Source: Fluviibacter sp039805725
Lineage (GTDB): Bacteria > Pseudomonadota > Gammaproteobacteria > Burkholderiales > Rhodocyclaceae
DNA: 60,974 bases
Direction: 5' to 3'
NCBI GenBank assembly: GCA_039805725.1
Contig: JBDLTT010000020.1
Location: 1-60,974, forward strand
How positions within the stretch are numbered: position 1 is the first letter of the stretch; each line of letters opens with the position of its first letter. Below the pieces are notes generated by a model. That model was not told the origin of the DNA. It made no database searches and was given only the letters and a program-made list of their open reading frames with translations. The translations under genes were made by a program, and so were the position numbers. This document shows positions 25,126 to 31,668 of the stretch, piece by piece.

Positions 25126-25532
25126 TGGCGCAGTTTGATCCGGATTACGACCCCAGACATAATCCGCATAAGATTCACCGCGGATTCAAGCGCGTCATCA
25201 TGGCTGCGGGCCATTCACTAGAGGGCTTGCGATATGCCATCCAGGAAGAGAGCGCCTTCAGGCAGGAGCTTCTATTGGGTCTGCTCATGGCCCCCTGGGT
25301 TTTCATCTTGGAGTTTGATCGAGTCGAGCGCTTGCTATTGTTAGGCAGCATTGCCCTAGTCCTGATCATGGAGCTTCTCAACTCCGGTATCGAGGCTGCG
25401 ATTGACCGGATATCATTCCAACATCACAGTCTTTCAAAGCGCGCCAAAGATTACGGTAGCGCTGCCGTGCTCTTGGCACTAATCCTCTGTGGTGTCACCT
25501 GGATCACGCTCCTGCACCCTCACCTGTTCTAA
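25125..25532 (+). CDS. dgkA: Diacylglycerol kinase
   Basis: A 135-aa integral membrane protein whose ATG overlaps the GT4 stop (TGATG). Motifs are GLRYAIQEESAFRQEL near 37-52 and the catalytic segment MELLNSGIEAAIDRIS near 84-99, followed by RAKDYGSAAV. It phosphorylates diacylglycerol to phosphatidic acid at the inner membrane. In this operon it could recycle diacylglycerol released by the PlcP-like enzyme. The N-terminus is about 15 residues longer than in E. coli. Confidence 0.93.
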   Translation: MAQFDPDYDPRHNPHKIHRGFKRVIMAAGHSLEGLRYAIQEESAFRQELLLGLLMAPWVFILEFDRVERLLLLGSIALVLIMELLNSGIEAAIDRISFQHHSLSKRAKDYGSAAVLLALILCGVTWITLLHPHLF

Positions 25533-25545
25533 GACAAATATCACC

Positions 25546-26040
25546 ATGAATCTAATCCTCTGGCGTCATGCCGAAGCCATTGATCTTGGCATTCCTGTAA
25601 CTCCGGGTAGCAAGCGCGATCTGGAACGCGCCTTGACTGAAAAAGGCCAACAGCAAGCGCAAGCCACCGCGCTCTGGCTTAAGAAAAACGTCAAGCGCAA
25701 ACTGCGAGTGATCTCTAGCCCCGCGTTCCGAGCGTTACAAACCGCTAGGGCCTATAGCGATAGGCCGGAGATCATCGCGGATCTGAATCCGCTGGCCGAT
25801 GCCAGTCACGTGCTTGGTGCTATCAACTGGCCACAGGGCGACGATGTGCTCGTGATTGGTCACCAACCCTGGATCGGCCGGGTCGCCAGCTTGTTACTGG
25901 CCGGGCAGGAGCAGGACTGGTCAGTTAAAAAGTCGTCGATCTGGTGGCTGAGTCATCGCGTACGACAGCAAGAGCATCAGGAAAAGGCACAAACGCTGCT
26001 CCGCCTAGTAATGCCTCCGGATCTGATTATTAAAGCATGA
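25546..26040 (+). CDS. sixA: Phosphohistidine phosphatase SixA
   Basis: 164 aa from the ATG at 25546, where the protein begins NLILWRHAEA, the RHG/RHA catalytic motif of the histidine phosphatase superfamily. An upstream in-frame start at 25489 lies within dgkA. The second catalytic His is in VIGHQPW. The SixA family dephosphorylates phosphohistidine, for example in the NPr branch of the phosphotransferase system. It is 13 bases after dgkA, probably in the same operon. SixA genes often occur near CHAD and polyphosphate genes, as here. Confidence 0.87.
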   Translation: MNLILWRHAEAIDLGIPVTPGSKRDLERALTEKGQQQAQATALWLKKNVKRKLRVISSPAFRALQTARAYSDRPEIIADLNPLADASHVLGAINWPQGDDVLVIGHQPWIGRVASLLLAGQEQDWSVKKSSIWWLSHRVRQQEHQEKAQTLLRLVMPPDLIIKA

Positions 26041-26052
26041 GGCTTAACCGTT

Positions 26053-26097
26053 TTGTCACCGTTTTATCATCGCTTTGTCATTTGACCTTACTAAAGT
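26053..26097 (+). promoter_or_regulatory. Tandem Pho box and -10 for olsB
   Basis: TTGTCAC (26053-26059), TTATCAT (26064-26070) and TTGTCAT (26075-26081) occur with exact four-base spacers. TAAAGT lies at 26092-26097, exactly 10 bases later. This is the best-conserved three-repeat array in the window. Confidence 0.8.
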
Positions 26098-26135
26098 CGT
26101 TGTGTTTAGGCAACCACTAACGACAAAGGATCACG

Positions 26136-26939
26136 ATGAGCGATGAGACCCTTGGCCTCGAGAACCTGCCGGTTCAACATGGACCCAACGACGTCCAGAC
26201 ACAACCCACCCGCACGCACCAACCTTCACTGGTTATTTCGTGGGCACGCCATCAGGATGAGGTCGAAGAAGCCCAACGCCTACGCTACAAGGTCTTTGCC
26301 GAAGAAATGGGCGCTTCATTGCTGAAGGCCAAAGATGGCCTCGATCAAGACCTGTTTGATGCCTGGTGCGACCACCTGATCGTGCGTGACGAAGAAACAT
26401 TACGTGTTGTCGGCACTTACCGTGTGCTCACGCCCCACAAGGCGGCCAAGCTGGGTAGCCTTTACTCGGACAGCGAATTCGATCTCACGCGACTTGCTCA
26501 TCTACGTCCTAAAATGATCGAGCTTGGTCGTTCCTGCGTTCACCAGGACTATCGCACGGGTAGCGTCATCATGGCGCTATGGAGTGGCTTGGGACGCTAC
26601 ATGGTGCAAGGGGGTTATGAAACCATGCTGGGTTGTGCCAGTGTTTCTATGGCGGATGGCGGGCACTACGCGGCCAGCCTCTATCGACAATTTAGCCAAA
26701 CAAACCTCGCTGCTATTGAATACCGGGCATTTCCCCGCCTAGCGCTCCCGGTTGAAAGCCTTAATCAGCAGCTGGCGGTTGAACCACCGCCACTGGTCAA
26801 AGGCTATCTTCGCCTTGGGGCAAAAATCTGTGGCGCGCCAGCATGGGATCCAGATTTCAACACCGCTGATTTCTTAACACTACTACGACTCGGGGATATG
26901 CACCCACGATACGCTAAGCATTTCCTTGGCAAAAACTAG
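26136..26939 (+). CDS. olsB: Ornithine N-acyltransferase (OlsB-like)
   Basis: This 267-aa protein of the GNAT-like hemolysin/OlsB family transfers a 3-hydroxyacyl chain from ACP to ornithine, giving lyso-ornithine lipid. The signatures are EEAQRLRYKVFAEEMGA near 43-59, LDQDLFDAWCDHLIV, VVGTYRVLTP, and ELGRSCVHQDYRTGSVIMALW. The first 30 residues are a variable polar extension. AAGGAT precedes the ATG. No olsA gene is next to it, so the second acylation must come from a gene elsewhere, perhaps a PlsC-type enzyme. The upstream Pho array indicates phosphate control, as known for rhizobial ornithine lipids. Confidence 0.87.
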   Translation: MSDETLGLENLPVQHGPNDVQTQPTRTHQPSLVISWARHQDEVEEAQRLRYKVFAEEMGASLLKAKDGLDQDLFDAWCDHLIVRDEETLRVVGTYRVLTPHKAAKLGSLYSDSEFDLTRLAHLRPKMIELGRSCVHQDYRTGSVIMALWSGLGRYMVQGGYETMLGCASVSMADGGHYAASLYRQFSQTNLAAIEYRAFPRLALPVESLNQQLAVEPPPLVKGYLRLGAKICGAPAWDPDFNTADFLTLLRLGDMHPRYAKHFLGKN

Positions 26940-26952
26940 CCTACGAAAACAA

Positions 26953-26990
26953 CAAAAAAAAGAGGCTGCATAGTGCGGCCTCTTTGCTTT
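26953..26990. terminator. Bidirectional terminator between olsB and the converging GT4 gene
   Basis: AGAGGC-T-GCA (26961-26970) pairs with TGC-G-GCCTCT (26974-26983), with an A-run on the left (26953-26960) and a T-rich exit on the right. It can serve both converging genes. Confidence 0.9.
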
Positions 26991-27003
26991 GACCATTCCG
27001 TCA

Positions 27004-28236
27004 TCAACCCCGTTGGGCAACATCCAGCAATAGGGACTCAAAGTGCGCGACAACCACCGGCCAGCTCTCGCGCAGCGCCCTTTGACGTGATTTCTGGCGC
27101 ATACGATCATATGCCGAACGATCATCCCAGTAGCGGGCATGCAGAGTTTCACAGGCGCGAACAAACGCCGCATTATTTTCCATCGGTGCAAGGCACCCGC
27201 TCTCCGGAGTCACATACTGTGCCGCAGCAGCGTAATCAAATGCAACGACAGGGAGTGCGCTTGCCATGGCCTCTAACGTGACATTACCGAAGGTTTCTGT
27301 CAGGCTCGGAAAGACAAACAGGTCGGCAGAGGCGTAGTGCGCAGCCAGATCATCGCCGTGTCGCACGCCTGCAAAAATGGCTTCAGGAAATCTCTGTTCT
27401 AGGCCCGTTCGTTCCGGCCCATCACCTACCATCACTAAACGAACGCGAGCATCTTTTTGGCGGAGTGCGCTATAGGACTGGATCAGCAAATCCAGGTTTT
27501 TTTCTACGGCTAAGCGACCCACATAAACCAGCATAAAGTTTTCTTCGCTCACGCCCCATTGGGCACGCAACGCCTGCGACCGCTTTTCAGAGGAATAGAG
27601 CGCCGCATTCACGCCGCGCGACAATACATGGACGTTTTTGAATCCGATGCTACTCAATTCACGGCGCATATTTTCTGTTGGCACCGTCGTTAGTGCTGTC
27701 TTGTTATGAAATTTACGTAGGTAAGCGACAATTGGGCGCTTCAGCCAGCCGATGCCATAATGCTGGGAGTAGCTGTGAAAATTAGTACGGAAATCCGAGC
27801 AGACTGGAATCTTCAATTTTCTTGCTGCCTCAAGTGCCGACCAGCCCAGCGGACCTTCGGTAACAATATGTACCAGATCTGGTCGACGCATCGTCCATTG
27901 CCCCACCAGACGCTTCTTCGCAGGAAGCCCCATTTTCAAGTTAGGGTATTTTGGGATTGGCAAGCCCGGAGTCAGAACTTCCTCAATATCACTTGCTGCC
28001 ACCTTCTGTGCATCATCTTTCTGCCGAGGACGAACCAGCTGAATTTCGTGATTGAGTAGCGACAACCCCTCCACAAAACGTGACAGGGACAGCGCCACGC
28101 CATTCACTTCTGGCGGGTAAGTTTCCGTTACGATCGCTAGGCGCAGCGATTTCTTTTTTGTGGCAAGGTTTTCTATGATGATCGCGTCCATATTGGGTGG
28201 CCAAAGATTTTTTAGCAAATCATGGACGCCCTCCAT
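27004..28236 (-). CDS. GT4 glycosyltransferase, second copy
   Basis: A 410-aa GT-B enzyme with VTETYPPEVNGVALSLSRFV near 36-55, TEGPLGWSALEAARKL, VYVGRLAVEKNLDLLIQSY and FPSLTETFGNVTLEAMASALPV near 318-339. It is related to the 24121 gene but is longer at both ends. The first 32 residues are not conserved, and the Met at 28191 could be the real start. Neither site has a Shine-Dalgarno. It is divergent from a gene with a Pho promoter, and a glycolipid role is inferred from context only. Confidence 0.82.
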   Translation of the reverse strand: MEGVHDLLKNLWPPNMDAIIIENLATKKKSLRLAIVTETYPPEVNGVALSLSRFVEGLSLLNHEIQLVRPRQKDDAQKVAASDIEEVLTPGLPIPKYPNLKMGLPAKKRLVGQWTMRRPDLVHIVTEGPLGWSALEAARKLKIPVCSDFRTNFHSYSQHYGIGWLKRPIVAYLRKFHNKTALTTVPTENMRRELSSIGFKNVHVLSRGVNAALYSSEKRSQALRAQWGVSEENFMLVYVGRLAVEKNLDLLIQSYSALRQKDARVRLVMVGDGPERTGLEQRFPEAIFAGVRHGDDLAAHYASADLFVFPSLTETFGNVTLEAMASALPVVAFDYAAAAQYVTPESGCLAPMENNAAFVRACETLHARYWDDRSAYDRMRQKSRQRALRESWPVVVAHFESLLLDVAQRG

Positions 28237-28279
28237 AAAGGCATTGCTACCGTCTCTTTAAAGATTTATGAAACTGTGT

Positions 28280-28324
28280 CTGTCATAAAAATCGCTTAAA
28301 TGCGTCATACCACCGTAGTAATTA
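28280..28324 (+). promoter_or_regulatory. Candidate Pho box and -10 for the DUF962-like gene
   Basis: CTGTCAT (28280-28286) and GCGTCAT (28302-28308) are 22 bp apart, and the position between them (28291-28297, ATCGCTT) is degenerate. TAATTA at 28319-28324 starts exactly 10 bases after the last repeat. Confidence 0.55.
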
Positions 28325-28363
28325 AATCCTATTGTTGGCCTATCGAAATCATCGGGAGACCTC

Positions 28364-28993
28364 ATGAAATCCTTTCTCGCGACATTACGTGAGCAACGCT
28401 GGGACGATCATCGCTATTATCATCAGAGCCGCATTAACCAAACGCTGCACTTCCTGAGCGCCTCTGGATTTTTGGTTGCCTATAGTTTGGTTTTTTCTGA
28501 TCCAGCAACGGCCGCCATCATCGGTTGGGTCTGGTCGATGGGGACGCGCCAATCGGGTCATTTCTTCTTTGAACCTCAGGGCTATGACGAGGTCAATCAC
28601 GCTACGAACGAATACAAGGAAGCTATCAAAGTCGGTTACAACCTGCAGCGTAAGGTCGTACTGATCGCCATCTGGCTAGCATCACCATTGCTGCTGCTCG
28701 TGAACCCGAGCATCTTCGGCATCTTCGAACCGGCAGCGACAACGAAACAGCTGATCGATCATGTCGGCATTATTTGGTTAGCGATTGGCGTGGGCGGTCT
28801 GATTTTCCGAACTGTTCATCTTTTTTTCCTACGCGATGTACAAACCGGTCTAGTCTGGATGACGAAAATCCTGACCGATCCTCTTCACGATCTGAAGATG
28901 TATTACAAGGCACCGTTCTATCTGATGCGTGGTCAACTGATCGATCCAATGGATCACGTAGCCCATGAAGAAGAAATGAAAGCTGCTGTCTAA
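28364..28993 (+). CDS. Membrane protein with DUF962/Mpo1-like histidine layout
   Basis: This 209-aa protein has GGGAG before the ATG and about four hydrophobic segments (near 34-53, 100-117, 135-152). The N-terminal half carries HHRYYHQSRINQTLHFLSA-type histidines (about 15-32, beginning DDHRYYHQ) and RQSGHFFFEPQGYDEVNHAT near 62-81. The arrangement N-x2-LH then Q-x-GH-x2-FE recalls DUF962/Mpo1, iron-dependent lipid-oxidising membrane proteins. This is a pattern comparison, not a confirmed family call. The gene has a Pho-type promoter and converges on the PLP enzyme gene. A role in modifying lipid acyl chains is possible. Confidence 0.6.
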   Translation: MKSFLATLREQRWDDHRYYHQSRINQTLHFLSASGFLVAYSLVFSDPATAAIIGWVWSMGTRQSGHFFFEPQGYDEVNHATNEYKEAIKVGYNLQRKVVLIAIWLASPLLLLVNPSIFGIFEPAATTKQLIDHVGIIWLAIGVGGLIFRTVHLFFLRDVQTGLVWMTKILTDPLHDLKMYYKAPFYLMRGQLIDPMDHVAHEEEMKAAV

Positions 28994-29011
28994 GTCAGTA
29001 TCCAAAAACCC

Positions 29012-29046
29012 AAAAAAAAGCCCCGCGTTTTGACGCGGGGCTTTTT
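29012..29046. terminator. Bidirectional terminator
   Basis: GCCCCGCG (29020-29027) and CGCGGGGC (29034-29041) form a perfect 8-bp stem flanked by an A-run (29012-29019) and a T-run (29042-29046). It separates two converging genes. Confidence 0.95.
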
Positions 29047-29064
29047 GTTGCTCGCTTAACGAGA

Positions 29065-30726
29065 TCACGCCAGACGAGTTCGCCACATCTCACCGAAAAT
29101 CTTGCGCTTGATACTCTTGTTGGTCATTTTACTTTCCTCCCACCACCACCCGTCCCGAGCCATAGAGCGGGCAGCCTGAATAAACTTTGCGCTCACCGCC
29201 GTAAAATCGGCATCGGTGTAATTGAGGCTAAAGATCAATCGACCGGTGCCTACCCAACTGAGCATCAACCCCTCGGCTTTGAGGTAATACTGGAACATCC
29301 AGTTGTAGCGTGATGGGGTCGTATAGCTGACTGTCCAAATCGTTGACAGGTTATCGACATGAACCGGTAGGCCTTCGGCTGCAAGACGTTCATTCAGATA
29401 TGTAGCACGTGCATCCCAAACAGCATCGAGGTCCTTGTACAAGAGCCTTATATCAAATTCGTTAATGCGCTCCAGAAACACCTGCATCGCTCCCATCACA
29501 TACGGGTGCGAATTGAATGTGCCGCGTGCAAAACAGATATCGGCCGGACGTTCGCCACGGAAGCGTTGCATGAGGTCTTTTCTGCCACAGACTACCCCTA
29601 CCGGCAAACCGCCTCCCAGTGTTTTACCGTATGTGACCATGTCGGCCTGAACGCCAAAGTATTCCTGGGCGCCACCCGGCGCAAGTCGGAAGCCAACAAA
29701 GACTTCGTCCATGATGAGGACGATGCCTTGACGTGTACATACTTCGCGTAAGGCTCGGAGCCAAGCCGTATAGGCGGCGCGATCAAATCCTGCAGAACGA
29801 CTACTGTCGACGAGCGCGCTATCCGCGGGCGCCGCCTTATTCGGATGCAACGCCTGTAAGGGATTGATCAACACACAGGCAATATCAGAACGGTTCTCTA
29901 GCACCTTGAGGCTTTGTTCCGACATGTCGGCCAGGGTGTAGGTTTTACCTGGCGGCATCGGGTTACCGATCCCCGGTTGTACGTCTTCCCACCAGCCGTG
30001 ATAGGCACCACAGAAGCGAACCAGGTTCTTTCTACCCGTGTGATAGCGCGCCAGCCGTACGGCCTGCATGACGGCCTCAGTACCGGACATATGAAAGGAG
30101 ACCTCGTCCAGTCCAGAGATCTGCTTAAGCTTTTCAGCGTTATCTAAAACGATCGGGTGGTAAGAACCCAATACCGGACCCAGTTTTTCCACACGGCGTG
30201 CCCCTTCGGCAATACAGGACTTGTAAAAGTCGTAACCGAACAGATTAACGCCGTATGATCCAGTCAGGTCATAGTAGAAGTTCCCGTCCAGATCCGTCAC
30301 GAAGACCCCGGCAGAACTATTTAGAAACGACCCGGAGGGTAAACGCATGCGGAGATACCGCGAAAACTGATAAGGAACGCGGTAGGCACCTGTAAATTTC
30401 AGGTCGGAAATCATCTCGGCAGCTTGCCGTGTCAACGCCGCTGAACGACGGTATTTATGCTCGTAGAAATCAGACAGCTCGTCCAGACCTCGAATCCGGT
30501 TTTGCACCACTGCTTCTGGCGCATCATCCGCGCGAAAGAATCCATCTTCATCATATTCATAAAACGGTATTAATTGTGCAATACGCTTCGCCAAGCGAGA
30601 GTGGCCCGCCAATGATCGGTGCTTTGCTCGGGAGAGCATGAGGCGTGATCGAAGCTTGGGCAGGATCGCCGCAGTACCGCCAACGGCCATCAGTCCCAGC
30701 ATCGTTTCGTTAAATAGGTTGTCCAT
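29065..30726 (-). CDS. PLP-dependent class III aminotransferase-fold enzyme of unknown substrate
   Basis: A 553-aa protein. Residues 140-530 match the class III aminotransferase/glutamate-1-semialdehyde aminomutase fold, with FHMSGTEAVMQAVR near 211-224, the AYHGWW loop at 241-246, the Asp340-Glu341 pair in LIMDEVFVG, and Schiff-base Lys368 in YGKTLGGGLPVG. It is about 125 residues longer than HemL. The added N-terminus holds a hydrophobic segment (9-22) and a basic stretch, suggesting membrane association. It is not likely to be the housekeeping hemL. It diverges from a PSD-like gene across 33 bases and lacks a Shine-Dalgarno. The context suggests lipid head-group chemistry, which is inference. 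Confidence 0.78.
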   Translation of the reverse strand: MDNLFNETMLGLMAVGGTAAILPKLRSRLMLSRAKHRSLAGHSRLAKRIAQLIPFYEYDEDGFFRADDAPEAVVQNRIRGLDELSDFYEHKYRRSAALTRQAAEMISDLKFTGAYRVPYQFSRYLRMRLPSGSFLNSSAGVFVTDLDGNFYYDLTGSYGVNLFGYDFYKSCIAEGARRVEKLGPVLGSYHPIVLDNAEKLKQISGLDEVSFHMSGTEAVMQAVRLARYHTGRKNLVRFCGAYHGWWEDVQPGIGNPMPPGKTYTLADMSEQSLKVLENRSDIACVLINPLQALHPNKAAPADSALVDSSRSAGFDRAAYTAWLRALREVCTRQGIVLIMDEVFVGFRLAPGGAQEYFGVQADMVTYGKTLGGGLPVGVVCGRKDLMQRFRGERPADICFARGTFNSHPYVMGAMQVFLERINEFDIRLLYKDLDAVWDARATYLNERLAAEGLPVHVDNLSTIWTVSYTTPSRYNWMFQYYLKAEGLMLSWVGTGRLIFSLNYTDADFTAVSAKFIQAARSMARDGWWWEESKMTNKSIKRKIFGEMWRTRLA

Positions 30727-30732
30727 GCGTCA

Positions 30733-30766
30733 TTTCTATCTAATCCCCGTTACAGCAACATGAAAT
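30733..30766 (-). promoter_or_regulatory. Candidate Pho box and -10 for the PLP enzyme gene, overlapping the PSD-like start
   Basis: On the minus strand ATTTCAT (30766-30760), four bases, CTGTAAC (30755-30749), exactly 10 bases, then TAGAAA (30738-30733). Transcription would begin at about the ATG of the PLP gene. The box covers the start codon of the divergent PSD-like gene. A separate possible -10 on the plus strand, TCTAAT, lies at 30739-30744. Confidence 0.4.
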
Positions 30767-31641
30767 TCCGCAAAATCCTTGAAAGCTGCCTGCTGCAGGA
30801 AGACCTTAACTTTCTGCTGACCAACCGCATTCCCCGCCAGTCGGCGACGCTGTTCATGGGGCGATTCAGCAAAATCACGAATCCGCTTATCCGGTCTATC
30901 TCGATTGGGCTCTGGCGCTTCTTTTCCAAGGTCGACTTATCCGACGCCGCTGACCCTAAATTCTCGAGTCTGCATGACGCGTTCATTCGCAAGCTCAAAC
31001 CGGGCGCCCGGCCTGTGGATCAAAATGCGGCGATGCTAACGAGTCCCTGCGATGGGATCATCGGCGCGCACGGCAAGATCAGCGATACGAGCGTCTTCCA
31101 GGCCAAAGGCTTCCCCTATTCCATCGCTGACCTGCTGCCCGATCCCCAACTAGTCGAGATTTTCCGTAACGGTAGCTACCTCACCATTCGCATTACCGCT
31201 GGGATGTATCACCGCTTTCATGCCCCCGTGAACTGCCACATCTCCCGCGTCACCTATATTTCTGGCGACACTTGGAATGTCAATCCGATCGCGCTCAAGC
31301 GGGTCGAGCGCTTGTTCTGCAAAAATGAGCGCGCAGTGGTTGAAGCCGAGCTTCTGGATGGTTCTGGCCGTACCGTGCCGTTTTTGATGATTCCGGTTGC
31401 CGCGATTCTGGTCGCCAGCATCCGCCTGCACTTTATCGACGTGCTGCTTAATCTCCGCTATCACGGCCCTAACGTCTTGGCTTGCGATGCCAGTTACCGA
31501 AAGGGCGACGAACTTGGCTGGTTCGAGCATGGCTCCACGATCATTCTGCTCTTTCCGGAAGCCTATTCGTTTCTGCCAAATATCCGAGAGGGGCTGCCCA
31601 TTCGTATGGGCGAACCACTCATACAGTTACCGAGCGCGTAG
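30760..31641 (+). CDS. psd: Phosphatidylserine decarboxylase-like protein
   Basis: A 293-aa protein of the pyruvoyl-dependent decarboxylase family. Self-processing residues are present: Asp98 in SPCDGIIG, His154 in MYHRFHAPV and Gly258-Ser259-Thr260, where Ser259 would become the pyruvoyl group. The motif reads EHGST where the usual one is LGST. The family converts phosphatidylserine to phosphatidylethanolamine at the membrane. The pairing with a divergent PLP enzyme and the Pho setting make a substrate other than phosphatidylserine possible. The usual partner pssA is not here. No clear Shine-Dalgarno. The symbol gives the family only. Confidence 0.82.
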   Translation: MKFRKILESCLLQEDLNFLLTNRIPRQSATLFMGRFSKITNPLIRSISIGLWRFFSKVDLSDAADPKFSSLHDAFIRKLKPGARPVDQNAAMLTSPCDGIIGAHGKISDTSVFQAKGFPYSIADLLPDPQLVEIFRNGSYLTIRITAGMYHRFHAPVNCHISRVTYISGDTWNVNPIALKRVERLFCKNERAVVEAELLDGSGRTVPFLMIPVAAILVASIRLHFIDVLLNLRYHGPNVLACDASYRKGDELGWFEHGSTIILLFPEAYSFLPNIREGLPIRMGEPLIQLPSA

Positions 31642-31668
31642 CCGGCCGCACGTCATTCGACGGCCGGC
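31641..31668. terminator. GC-rich hairpin between converging psd-like and phoX-like genes
   Basis: GCCGGCCG (31641-31648) and CGGCCGGC (31661-31668) form a perfect 8-bp stem that begins within the stop codon of the psd-like gene and overlaps the 3' end of the phoX-like gene. No T-run. Confidence 0.65.

Noticed and set aside
28256..28274. Minus-strand Pho box for the second GT4 gene (GTTTCAT AAAT CTTTAAA)
   Set aside because: The 7-4-7 pattern is passable, but the position 10 bases downstream (CAATGC) is a poor -10. Kept only as a weak possibility.
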